Below the pieces are notes generated by a model, which was given only the letters and a program-made list of their open reading frames with translations, ran no database searches and was not told the DNA's origin. A program made the translations under genes and the position numbers. From NCBI GenBank assembly GCA_905236265.1, contig CAJOOV010000193.1, positions 1 to 6,230 of the forward strand: a stretch of DNA of 6,230 bases, given 5' to 3'. The stretch's first letter is position 1. The number at the start of each line of letters is the position of its first letter. This document shows, piece by piece, positions 1-6,050 of the stretch. Origin of the DNA: an uncultured Oscillospiraceae bacterium (GTDB lineage Bacteria; Bacillota; Clostridia; Oscillospirales; Oscillospiraceae).

Positions 1-1
1 A

Positions 2-433
2 TCCCAACTGGCCGCAATGGTGGGCACGTCCCCGGAACGGGTGACGGAGATTGTCCGGGACTATGAGCGGCAGAACGTGATTCTGGGTTATAAGGCGGTG
101 ATTGACTGGGACGCAACGGACCGTCAGGACGTGACCGCCCTGATCGAGGTAAAGGTGGAGCCCCAGCGGGACGACGGCTTTGACCGGGTAGCAGAGCGAA
201 TCTACCAGTATGAGGAGGTGGAGTCCTGCTATCTCATGAGCGGCGACTTCGACATGACGGTGATTATCTCCGGGCGCAGCCTGCAGGAGGTGGCGCGCTT
301 CGTGTCCCAGAAGCTGTCCACCATTGATGCGGTGAAGTCCACCGCCACCCACTTTATTCTGAAGAAATACAAGGAGAGCCACCTGATCTTCAAGAAACCG
401 GAGCCGCAGGAAGAAGGGTTTGTGTTCGTATGA
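2..433 (+). CDS. Lrp/AsnC-family transcriptional regulator, 5'-truncated by the window edge
   Basis: The frame is open from base 2 with no stop, and the residues before the first ATG (SQLAA, then the ATG at 17) continue the helix-turn-helix of an Lrp/AsnC protein. The true start therefore lies upstream, and perhaps 15-20 residues are missing. Visible order: the recognition-helix part of the HTH (SPERVTEIVRDYE), the hinge ILGYKAVIDW typical of the family, then a RAM ligand-binding domain beginning near ALIEVKVEP, with the family's glycine-containing SGDFDMTVIISG strand and closing near FILKKYKE. Family knowledge: these proteins form octamers, bind DNA and respond to amino acids. The gene ends in an ATGA overlap with a PLP aminotransferase, so I infer that it senses an amino acid and controls this operon. 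Its promoter and operator lie outside the window. The family call is firm; the effector is unknown. Confidence 0.93.
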   Translation, partial: SQLAAMVGTSPERVTEIVRDYERQNVILGYKAVIDWDATDRQDVTALIEVKVEPQRDDGFDRVAERIYQYEEVESCYLMSGDFDMTVIISGRSLQEVARFVSQKLSTIDAVKSTATHFILKKYKESHLIFKKPEPQEEGFVFV

Positions 434-1599
434 TGGACTATAGCAAGGTCTTAAACAGCCGCATCCAGAACGTAGCCCCCTCAGGGATTCGGAAGTTCTT
501 CGATCTGCTGGAGGATATGCCGGACGCAATCTCTCTGGGCGTGGGGGAGCCGGACTTCCCCACCCCGTGGCATATCCGGGATGCGGGCATCTACTCTCTG
601 GAAAAGGGCAAGACGAAGTATTCCCCCAACGCCGGCTTTTCCGAGCTGCGCCGCCAGATTGCCGCCTATCTCCTGCGCCGGTTCGACCTGCACTATGACC
701 CCAACGGGGAGGTTCTGGTGACCGTGGGCGGCAGCGAGGGCATTGACCTTGCCCTGCGCTGTATTCTGGAGCCGGGAGACGAGGTGATTATCCCCACGCC
801 CTCCTTCGTGTGCTACGGGCCGCTGGTGTCCATGTGTCAGGGCGTGCCGGTGTATCTGGAAACCAGAGTGGAGGACGAGTTCCGTCTGACAGCGGAGCTG
901 CTGAAGGGCGCTATCACCCCCAAAACCAAGGCGCTGGTGCTGCCCTATCCCTGCAACCCCACCGGCGGCGTGATGGAGCGCACAGATTTGGAGGCAATTG
1001 CCGGGGTGCTGGAGGGCACGGATATTGTGGTGATCTCTGACGAGATTTACAGTGAGCTGACCTACGGCGGACTGCACCATGTGTCCATCGCCAATATCCC
1101 CGGAATGCAGGAGCGCACCCTGCTGGTCAACGGCTTTTCCAAGAGCTATTCCATGACCGGCTGGCGTATGGGCTACCTCTGCGGCCCCCGCCCCCTCATC
1201 GGACAGATTATCAAGCTCCACCAGTACGGCATTATGTCCGCCCCCACCACCAGCCAGTATGCGGCAATTGAGGCGCTGAAAAACGGGGACGAGGACATTG
1301 AGGCCATGAAGGCGGAGTACGACGGCAGGCGCACCTTCCTGCTGGAGGGCTTTCGTGCCATGGGGCTGGAATGCTTCGAGCCGAAAGGCGCCTTTTACAT
1401 GTTCCCCGGCATCCAGTCCACCGGTCTCAGCTCTGATGACTTCTGCATGAGGTTTTTGGAGGCGGAACAGGTGGCAGTGATCCCCGGCTCCGCCTTTGGC
1501 CCCGGCGGCGAGGGCTTTGTGCGCTGCTGCTATGCGGCCTCCATGCAGAAGCTTGCTGCGGCGCTGGAACGGATGGAGCATTTTATCAAACACAGATAA
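430..1599 (+). CDS. PLP-dependent aminotransferase, class I/II (aspartate/aromatic aminotransferase type)
   Basis: A 389-residue fold-type I aminotransferase of normal family length, cytosolic. It transfers an amino group between an amino acid and a 2-oxo acid through PLP. Visible motifs: GVGEPDFPTP near residue 37, Y64 in the KYSPNAG segment, NPTG with N176, the PLP-ring partner D204 in VISDEIY, the Schiff-base lysine K238 in FSKSYSMTGWR with phosphate-contacting R246, and R365 (FVRCCYA) where the family binds the substrate carboxylate. All catalytic positions are intact. The start codon is the first of two adjacent ATGs (430 and 433). The first overlaps the regulator stop by four bases, and a weak AAGGG at 414-418 precedes it, which suggests translational coupling. 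The pairing with an Lrp/AsnC gene supports a role in amino acid metabolism. The substrate cannot be read from the sequence; aromatic, aspartate or N-acetyl-diaminopimelate (PatA-like) are all possible. Confidence 0.95.
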   Translation: MMDYSKVLNSRIQNVAPSGIRKFFDLLEDMPDAISLGVGEPDFPTPWHIRDAGIYSLEKGKTKYSPNAGFSELRRQIAAYLLRRFDLHYDPNGEVLVTVGGSEGIDLALRCILEPGDEVIIPTPSFVCYGPLVSMCQGVPVYLETRVEDEFRLTAELLKGAITPKTKALVLPYPCNPTGGVMERTDLEAIAGVLEGTDIVVISDEIYSELTYGGLHHVSIANIPGMQERTLLVNGFSKSYSMTGWRMGYLCGPRPLIGQIIKLHQYGIMSAPTTSQYAAIEALKNGDEDIEAMKAEYDGRRTFLLEGFRAMGLECFEPKGAFYMFPGIQSTGLSSDDFCMRFLEAEQVAVIPGSAFGPGGEGFVRCCYAASMQKLAAALERMEHFIKHR

Positions 1600-1603
1600 G
1601 GAG
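1598..1603 (+). promoter_or_regulatory. Shine-Dalgarno AAGGAG fixing the start of the DUF1015 gene
   Basis: AAGGAG lies six bases before the ATG at 1610 and overlaps the TAA stop of the aminotransferase gene (1597-1599). The frame stays open upstream to 1496, but that extension would lie inside the aminotransferase gene and does not look like DUF1015 sequence. This site therefore decides for the start at 1610. Confidence 0.85.
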
Positions 1604-1609
1604 CAGGCT

Positions 1610-2875
1610 ATGAATCCCCTTTTTTCCGCTCTGGGCTTTGCCCCGGCTGACATTCTCATCCCCCGGAACTGCGACTTGCACAAATGGAGCGTGGTCGCCT
1701 GCGACCAGTACACCTCCCAGCCGGAGTATTGGCAGCGGGTGGAGGAGACCGTGGGCGACGCCCCATCGGCGCTGCGGCTGATTCTTCCGGAGAGCAGGCT
1801 GGGACAGCCGGACACGGCGCAGACCATCGCAGGCATCAATGCCGCCATGGAGACCTATCTGGCGCAGGGACTGTTTCGGGAGCTGAAGGACAGCCTGATC
1901 TATGTGGAGCGGTGGCTGGACAACGGCACTCTGCGCCGGGGACTGGTGGGCGTGGTGGATTTGGAGCGCTATGACTACACGCCGGGAAGCGGTGCGCTCA
2001 TCCGTGCCACAGAGGGCACGGTGCTCTCCCGAATCCCCCCCAGAGTGGCGGTGCGGCGGAATGCGGCGCTGGAGCTGCCCCATGTGCTGATGCTGATGGA
2101 CGACGGGGACAGGACAGTGATCGAGCCGCTGACGCTGGAGACGGACGAGATGGAACGCCTGTATGACTTTGACCTCATGGAGCGGGGCGGCCATATCACC
2201 GGCTACAGGCTCACCCAGGAGCAGACGGATTATGTGGCCGAGCAGCTTGCGGCGCTGGCACAGCCCCGGCTCTTTGAGGAGAAGTATCACGCCCCCGGCA
2301 GAGCGCCGCTGCTCTTTGCCATCGGGGACGGGAACCACTCCCTTGCCTCCGCCAAGGCCAGCTATGAGGAGAAAAAGGGCACGCCTCAGGAAGCGCTGGC
2401 CCGGTATGCGCTGGTGGAGCTGAACAACCTCCACGACGACAGCCTCACCTTTGAGGCCATCCACCGGGTCTGCTTCGATGTGGACGGCGAGCGGCTGATC
2501 TCCGCCCTGCTGGAATACTACCCCGGCAGCTTTGTGGGGGAGGGGGAGGGACAGCGCCTTCCCTTCGTCACCCAGAGCCGGGAGGCAGTCGTCACAGTGC
2601 CCAATCCCCCCTCCCAGCTTCCGGTGGGAACCCTGCAGGGCTTTTTGGATGCCTATCTGCCCACTGTGGGGGGCAGGGTGGACTATATCCACGGGGAGGA
2701 TGTTGCCTATGAGCTGGGCAGAGAGCCGGGAAACATCGGCTTTCTGCTGCTGCCCATGGAGAAGGACGAGCTGTTTAAAACCGTGATTTTCGATGGTGTG
2801 CTGCCCAGAAAGACCTTCTCTATGGGAGAGGCACAGGATAAGCGGTTCTATTTGGAGGCCAGAAGAATCAAATGA
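1610..2875 (+). CDS. DUF1015 family protein (function unknown)
   Basis: A 421-residue soluble protein with no signal peptide or membrane segment. It matches the DUF1015 family across its length. The N-terminus is PADILIPRNCDLHKWSVVACDQYTSQPEYW; residues 131-149 hold the conserved RATEGTVLSRIPPRVAVR block; FAIGDGNHSLASAKASYEE at 237-253 carries the family's DGNH signature; and the end (LPRKTFSMGEAQDKRFYLEARRI) is the family's usual close. Length is normal. From memory, relatives in other Firmicutes often sit beside serA/serC serine-biosynthesis genes; here the neighbour is another PLP aminotransferase. The DGNH segment followed by a small-residue helix resembles, by eye only, the GHHR-type motif of ParB/sulfiredoxin-like proteins, some of which are free-serine kinases. 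That is speculation, not an assignment. It sits between the aminotransferase (10-base gap) and ispE (ATGA overlap), so it is co-translated with both. Family call firm; activity unknown. Confidence 0.92.
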   Translation: MNPLFSALGFAPADILIPRNCDLHKWSVVACDQYTSQPEYWQRVEETVGDAPSALRLILPESRLGQPDTAQTIAGINAAMETYLAQGLFRELKDSLIYVERWLDNGTLRRGLVGVVDLERYDYTPGSGALIRATEGTVLSRIPPRVAVRRNAALELPHVLMLMDDGDRTVIEPLTLETDEMERLYDFDLMERGGHITGYRLTQEQTDYVAEQLAALAQPRLFEEKYHAPGRAPLLFAIGDGNHSLASAKASYEEKKGTPQEALARYALVELNNLHDDSLTFEAIHRVCFDVDGERLISALLEYYPGSFVGEGEGQRLPFVTQSREAVVTVPNPPSQLPVGTLQGFLDAYLPTVGGRVDYIHGEDVAYELGREPGNIGFLLLPMEKDELFKTVIFDGVLPRKTFSMGEAQDKRFYLEARRIK

Positions 2876-3732
2876 GGACATGGACAGAACCGGCCTATGC
2901 CAAGATCAATCTCTCTCTGGATGTGCTGGGCAAGCGCCCGGACGGCTTTCACGACCTGCGCATGGTGATGCAGTCGGTGAGCCTGCACGACGATGTGACG
3001 CTGACGCTGGGAGAGACGGAGCGTCTTGTGCTGGCATCGAACGTGGGATACCTCCCGGCGGACGAGCGGAATATTGCAGTGATTGCGGCAAGAGCCTTTG
3101 CCCGGCACACCGGGGCAGATGTGGAGCGGCTCTCCATCCGGATTGAAAAACGGATTCCCGTCTGTGCGGGAACCGCCGGGGGCAGCAGCGACGGCGCTGC
3201 GGTGCTGCGGGGGCTGAACCGCCTGTTTGAGACGGGTCTTACATTGGAGGAGCTGGCAAAAATCGGCGAAGAGGTAGGCTCAGACGTGCCCTACTGCGTG
3301 CTGGGGGGCACCGCACTGGCCGAGGGCAGGGGAGAGCGCCTGAAACGGCTGACAGCGCTGGAGCCATGCTTTATCCTGCTGTGCAAGCCGCAGTTCCCCA
3401 TCTCCACGCCGGAGCTGTTTCATGCCATTGACAGCGTGCGCCTGCGCTGCCGCCCGGATACGGCGGGGATTTTGGAGGCGCTGGGAGCGCAGGATCTCCA
3501 CGGCGTGGCGAGGCGGATGTTCAACGTCTTTGAACAGGCGATGCAGGGCAAGCGCAGCGGCACCATAGAGGAGATCAAGAACACCATGATTCAGGCGGGA
3601 GCGCTGGGGGCGTGCATGTCCGGAAGCGGCCCCACGGTGTTCGGCATCTTTCAGGATGAGTCCTGCGCCGCCGCTGCGGCAGAGCAGCTCTCGGCCAGCT
3701 GGCCGGATACATTTTTGACCACACCGGTATAA
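2872..3732 (+). CDS. ispE: 4-diphosphocytidyl-2-C-methyl-D-erythritol kinase (IspE)
   Basis: A 286-residue GHMP-family kinase of normal IspE length. It phosphorylates the 2-hydroxyl of CDP-methylerythritol with ATP in the MEP pathway to IPP/DMAPP, in the cytosol. Visible features: AYAKINLSLDVLGKRPDGFH at the N-terminus with catalytic-type K11; the glycine-rich ATP loop PVCAGTAGGSSDGAAVLRGLN (residues 96-116); GSDVPYCVLGGTALAEGRGE with the catalytic aspartate D138; and the C-terminal GHMP motif MSGSGPTVFGIF near residue 249. The ATP loop departs from the common AGLGGGSSDAAA form (TA for LG, G for the first A after SSD) but keeps the core glycines and serines. The start overlaps the DUF1015 stop as ATGA, and GGAGG at 2854-2858 lies rather far upstream, so coupled translation is likely. 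A stem-loop terminator follows directly, making ispE the last gene of the run. In several Clostridia spoIIR also follows ispE (recalled, not checked). Confidence 0.97.
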   Translation: MRTWTEPAYAKINLSLDVLGKRPDGFHDLRMVMQSVSLHDDVTLTLGETERLVLASNVGYLPADERNIAVIAARAFARHTGADVERLSIRIEKRIPVCAGTAGGSSDGAAVLRGLNRLFETGLTLEELAKIGEEVGSDVPYCVLGGTALAEGRGERLKRLTALEPCFILLCKPQFPISTPELFHAIDSVRLRCRPDTAGILEALGAQDLHGVARRMFNVFEQAMQGKRSGTIEEIKNTMIQAGALGACMSGSGPTVFGIFQDESCAAAAAEQLSASWPDTFLTTPV

Positions 3733-3756
3733 CGCCGGAAAACACCGTCCATACTG
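3727..3756 (+). promoter_or_regulatory. Candidate sigma-F promoter for spoIIR
   Basis: GTATA at 3727-3731 is a perfect match to the -35 element GywTA of forespore sigma-F promoters as I recall it. It overlaps the ispE stop codon. After exactly 15 bases comes GTCCATACTG (3747-3756), which keeps the four strongest positions of the -10 consensus GgnrAnAnTw (G, A, A, T) but misses the weaker ones. A start site would fall near 3763, leaving a leader of about 26 bases to the spoIIR ATG. spoIIR is sigma-F-dependent in Bacillus subtilis, which is why this sigma factor was sought. The -10 match is only partial, so this remains a candidate. Confidence 0.4.
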
Positions 3757-3788
3757 GGAACAAATAAGCCCGGAGGACGGTGTTTTTT
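3739..3788 (+). terminator. Intrinsic terminator after ispE, overlapping the spoIIR start region
   Basis: The arms AAAACACCGTCC (3739-3750) and GGACGGTGTTTT (3775-3786) are a perfect 12-bp inverted repeat. A run of six T (3783-3788) covers the end of the 3' arm and the bases after it. The 24-base loop can form a second short stem (3754-3758 with 3769-3773, one G-T pair). It begins seven bases after the ispE stop, so it fits as the terminator of the upstream operon. The 3' arm also contains the end of the spoIIR Shine-Dalgarno (GGAGG 3772-3776), so any read-through RNA would have spoIIR translation partly hidden in the stem. Confidence 0.85.
3772..3776 (+). promoter_or_regulatory. Shine-Dalgarno GGAGG of spoIIR, within the terminator stem-loop
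   Basis: GGAGG lies 12 bases before the ATG at 3789 and only 3 bases before an in-frame GTG at 3780. Neither spacing is ideal; the ATG is preferred because 3 bases is too close and ATG is the stronger start. Its last two bases are in the 3' arm of the hairpin and its first two can pair in the inner stem. Confidence 0.6.
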
Positions 3789-4397
3789 ATGCAGAAACTG
3801 AAAAAATGGGAGCTGGTTCTGGCAGTATCCATGGCGGCGCTGCTGATAAGCCTTGCCGTGGGGGGACGGGAGCAGCGCACCCTCGCCCGTCAGGTCATCC
3901 GCCTGCATGTGCTGGCACACTCTGACACAGAGGAAGACCAGCGGCTGAAGCTGCTGGTGCGGGATGCCGTGCTGGCGCAGGCGGAGACCCTGCTGGAGGG
4001 GGCAGCGTCCCCGGAGGAGGCGTACCGCCTGCTGAACGGGCATCTGGACGCTTTGCGTGCTGCGGGGCAGCGGGTCGTGCTGGACAGAGGCTATTCCTAC
4101 CCGGTGCATACGGCGCTGGAGGAGTGCTATTTCCCCACCCGGCACTACCGGGATTTCTCCCTCCCCGCAGGGCGGTATCAGGCGCTCCGGGTGGAGATCG
4201 GGGCGGCGAGGGGACATAACTGGTGGTGCGTGGTCTACCCGCCGCTGTGCAGCGCAGGCGTGGAGGAGACGGAGCCGGCCTTTGCCGGGCTGAACCCGGA
4301 GCAGGTCAGGCTGATACAGGAGGAGAATACGGAGTATGTCATCCGCTTTCGGTGCATGGAGTGGTGGGGAATGCTTCAGGAGCGGCTCAACGGGTGA
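3789..4397 (+). CDS. spoIIR: Stage II sporulation protein R (SpoIIR)
   Basis: A 202-residue protein (205 if the GTG at 3780 is used). Known role: made in the forespore under sigma-F, it is exported across the septal membrane and triggers SpoIIGA to cleave pro-sigma-E in the mother cell. Visible here: a short basic N-terminus (MQKLKKWE), one hydrophobic segment at about residues 8-25 serving as signal or anchor, then the SpoIIR core. The core shows VIRLHVLAHSDTEEDQRLKLLVRDAVL (36-62), the middle CYFPTRHYRDFSLPAGRYQALRVEIG (113-138), and the hallmark GHNWWCVVYPPLC (142-154). After this, a tail rich in charged residues ends in a tryptophan pair (EWWGMLQERL). Length is close to the family's roughly 200-220. 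It starts inside the stem-loop that ends the ispE operon and its 3' end overlaps the convergent flippase gene by 11 bases. Its presence argues that the host forms endospores. Confidence 0.95.
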   Translation: MQKLKKWELVLAVSMAALLISLAVGGREQRTLARQVIRLHVLAHSDTEEDQRLKLLVRDAVLAQAETLLEGAASPEEAYRLLNGHLDALRAAGQRVVLDRGYSYPVHTALEECYFPTRHYRDFSLPAGRYQALRVEIGAARGHNWWCVVYPPLCSAGVEETEPAFAGLNPEQVRLIQEENTEYVIRFRCMEWWGMLQERLNG

Positions 4398-5895
4398 GGT
4401 GGAAGAGCCTTGCCGGTCTTACCTCCAGCATCCACAGCACCACCCAGTATAAAAACAGCCCCACCACGCAGCAGGCGCAGACAGTCAGGGGGACAGGATA
4501 CGCCTCCCGGCACAGGGAGCGGTAGAGCAGACGCACACACAATCCGCACAGCAGCGAGCCCAGTGCCGGGGCGCACAGTGCGGTAAACAGATCCATTTGC
4601 AGACCTGTCCACCGCTGCACCAGTGACCAGCGCAGCAGCACCCCCAGCAGGGAGGACAGCACCAGCCCGGCGAGAAAGCCCGTCAGCCCATGGCCGGTGA
4701 GGGTGAACAAAAGCTGCAGCGCCCCGCAGAACAGGCTGATTCCAGCCGACCAGAACTGCCGCCCCAGCCCGTTGAGTACGGCGGCAAGGACGCTCTCGTA
4801 GCTGCTCAGAACCACCCCCAGAGACAGGGGCAGCAGGTATTTCCCCACGTCCGGGTTGTGAAACAGCAGCCGTCCCAAATCGGGAGCCAAGGTTGCCAGC
4901 AGAGCGGCGGCGGGCAGGACAATGACCGAGGCGGCCAGCAGCGCCTTTTCCGTCATCTGCTGACACAATCGGTGCTGCTTTTTCGCCTGACAGCTCCTCA
5001 GACGGGGGACAAGGGCGAGACACAGGGCGCCGATAAAGGCGGAGGGCAGATTCAGCATGGGCAGGGTCATGCCGAAGATGACCCCGAAGGAGGACATGGC
5101 CTCCCCGGAGGAAAGCCCTGTCTCCGCCAGCTTCCGGGGAATCAGCACTGCGTTGGCGCTTGCCATGAGATTGCCCAAAAGGGCGGTGCAGGCCACGGGA
5201 ATGGCCACCGCCGCCATTTCCCGCATAAGAGCGCCGGAGGAGAACTTCCGGCGCTCTCTTTGTCCGTGCCGGCGCAGCAGGGTCAGGGCGAGGGAGGAAA
5301 AGACCTCGCTGACCAGCATCCCGCCTACAATCAGCCCCACCGTGACCTCCGGGGACTGGGGCAGCGTGAACCAAACCAGCCCCAGCACGGCGGCGGTGCG
5401 CACAAGCTGCTCCCCCAGCTCCACCGCTGCGGGGAGGCGAACCTCCCCCATGCCGTAGAAGTGGTGCTTGGTCAGGTTCTCTACTCCGGTCAGCAGCAGC
5501 ACCGGAAGCAGCAGCACCAGCCCCAGGCGGGTTCGGCTGTCCCCCAGAAGCAGGAGGGAAATCTGCTCCCGGAACGCCAGCACCGCCGCCGACAGGGGCA
5601 GCCACAGGGCGAGAAGCGCCCGGAGGCTGAGGCGCAGCAGAGCGGAAACCGTGCCGGTGTCCTCCAGCGCCCGGTACTGGGCGGTGAGGGCGGAGACTGC
5701 CACTGTCAGCCCGGTGACGCACAGGGAGAGGAAAATGGAATAGACGGGGAGTATGAGCTGATACAGTCCCATCGTCTCCGCACCTGCCAGCCGGGAGAGC
5801 ACCACACGGTAGAAGAAGCCCAGTATCTGTGCGGCAATCCCCACGCCGGTGAGCAGCAGGGTGGAGCGGGTGAGAGAGGTCTGCGTGTCCTTCAT
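4387..5895 (-). CDS. spoVB: SpoVB-family lipid-linked precursor flippase (MVF/MATE-like, polysaccharide biosynthesis family)
   Basis: A 502-residue polytopic membrane protein with about 13-14 hydrophobic segments, close in length to SpoVB of Bacillus (about 518). The N-terminus (STLLLTGVGIAAQILGFFYR, then LSRLAGAETMGLYQLILPVY) is typical of the SpoVB/MurJ-like branch. A basic cytoplasmic loop, RRHGQRERRKF at 208-218, separates the two six-helix halves, and the second half starts near MREMAAVAIPVACTALLGN. Family knowledge: SpoVB moves lipid-linked peptidoglycan precursor across the outer forespore membrane for cortex synthesis. Clostridia carry several paralogues, so the symbol is at family level, supported by the convergent spoIIR. 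The start ATG (5893-5895) has AAAGGGAG at 5904-5911, eight bases upstream. The stop lies inside the spoIIR 3' end. Another member of the flippase superfamily handling a different glycan is the main alternative. Confidence 0.85.
   Translation of the reverse strand: MKDTQTSLTRSTLLLTGVGIAAQILGFFYRVVLSRLAGAETMGLYQLILPVYSIFLSLCVTGLTVAVSALTAQYRALEDTGTVSALLRLSLRALLALWLPLSAAVLAFREQISLLLLGDSRTRLGLVLLLPVLLLTGVENLTKHHFYGMGEVRLPAAVELGEQLVRTAAVLGLVWFTLPQSPEVTVGLIVGGMLVSEVFSSLALTLLRRHGQRERRKFSSGALMREMAAVAIPVACTALLGNLMASANAVLIPRKLAETGLSSGEAMSSFGVIFGMTLPMLNLPSAFIGALCLALVPRLRSCQAKKQHRLCQQMTEKALLAASVIVLPAAALLATLAPDLGRLLFHNPDVGKYLLPLSLGVVLSSYESVLAAVLNGLGRQFWSAGISLFCGALQLLFTLTGHGLTGFLAGLVLSSLLGVLLRWSLVQRWTGLQMDLFTALCAPALGSLLCGLCVRLLYRSLCREAYPVPLTVCACCVVGLFLYWVVLWMLEVRPARLFHLTR
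5228..5257. repeat. Intragenic 11-bp inverted repeat (strong hairpin) within the flippase gene
   Basis: AGAGCGCCGGA (5228-5238) and TCCGGCGCTCT (5247-5257) are perfectly complementary around an eight-base centre. On the + strand the centre can add a G-T and a G-C pair, leaving an AGAA tetraloop. It encodes part of the basic loop between the two halves of the flippase (residues about 213-223) and does not break the frame. No T-run follows on either strand, so it is not a standard terminator. It may simply follow from the arginine/serine/glycine codons used, or be a local hairpin of unknown role. Confidence 0.6.
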
Positions 5896-5923
5896 GGTAT
5901 CAACTCCCTTTTGGATTCAGGGC

Positions 5924-5931
5924 AGTATATG
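5924..5931 (-). promoter_or_regulatory. Possible -10 element of the flippase gene promoter (sigma-E-like)
   Basis: Read on the minus strand this is CATATACT. It matches the recalled sigma-E -10 form CATACAnT in all but one position and also contains TATACT, a passable sigma-A -10. A start near 5917 would give a leader of about 20 bases containing the AAAGGGAG site. No good -35 is visible at the expected distance for either factor, so confidence is low. Confidence 0.25.
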
Positions 5932-5979
5932 AGACAAGCTGCCGGGAAAGAACGCTGTATGTGGGAAGGAGGACTGCCG

Positions 5980-6050
5980 CAGGGGCGCATTTTCACAACA
6001 GCGCCGAAATAAATGAATAACAATACTTTTTGTCCCGTTCTGCGCCCCTG
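5980..6050. repeat. Spaced 10-bp perfect inverted repeat in the intergenic region
   Basis: CAGGGGCGCA (5980-5989) and TGCGCCCCTG (6041-6050) are exact reverse complements around 51 AT-richer bases. The left arm can alternatively pair GGCGC (5984-5988) with GCGCC (6001-6005), so two exclusive folds are possible if the region is transcribed. No T-run follows on the + strand. The intergenic region 5896-6189 shows no supportable gene. Its other contents are the weak flippase promoter element near 5924 and the rightward promoter at 6109-6137. Role unknown. Confidence 0.55.

Noticed and set aside
1496..1609. Upstream extension of the DUF1015 frame
   Set aside because: It overlaps the aminotransferase coding end and does not look like DUF1015; AAGGAG before the ATG at 1610 gives the start.
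481..1848. Long open frame on the minus strand (455 codons) opposite the aminotransferase gene
   Set aside because: It spans the aminotransferase gene and the start of the next, has no recognisable domain, and is rich in Gly/His/Gln/Leu as expected from antisense reading of GC-rich coding DNA.
2536..2550. G-rich run (G5-A-G5-A-G3) that might form a G-quadruplex
   Set aside because: There are only three clear tracts, and they are explained by Gly/Glu codons in the DUF1015 gene; nothing else supports a function.
1586..2881. Long open frame on the minus strand (431 codons) opposite the DUF1015 gene
   Set aside because: It shadows a well-supported gene, and its composition (many His, Gln, Arg) fits antisense translation of GC-rich codons.
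3757..3766. GGAACAAATA in the terminator loop as a sigma-F -10
   Set aside because: No -35 lies 15 bases upstream; GTATA is about 25 bases away. The alternative -10 at 3747-3756 has the correct spacing.
4376..5722. 448-codon frame on the same strand as the flippase gene, in another phase
   Set aside because: An out-of-phase reading of the flippase gene, rich in Ala/Gly/Arg/Pro; the in-phase frame has the right helices and family motifs.
4690..6012. 440-codon open frame on the + strand through the flippase gene
   Set aside because: It is antisense to a clear membrane protein, very rich in Gln/Gly/His, with no domain and no ribosome site.
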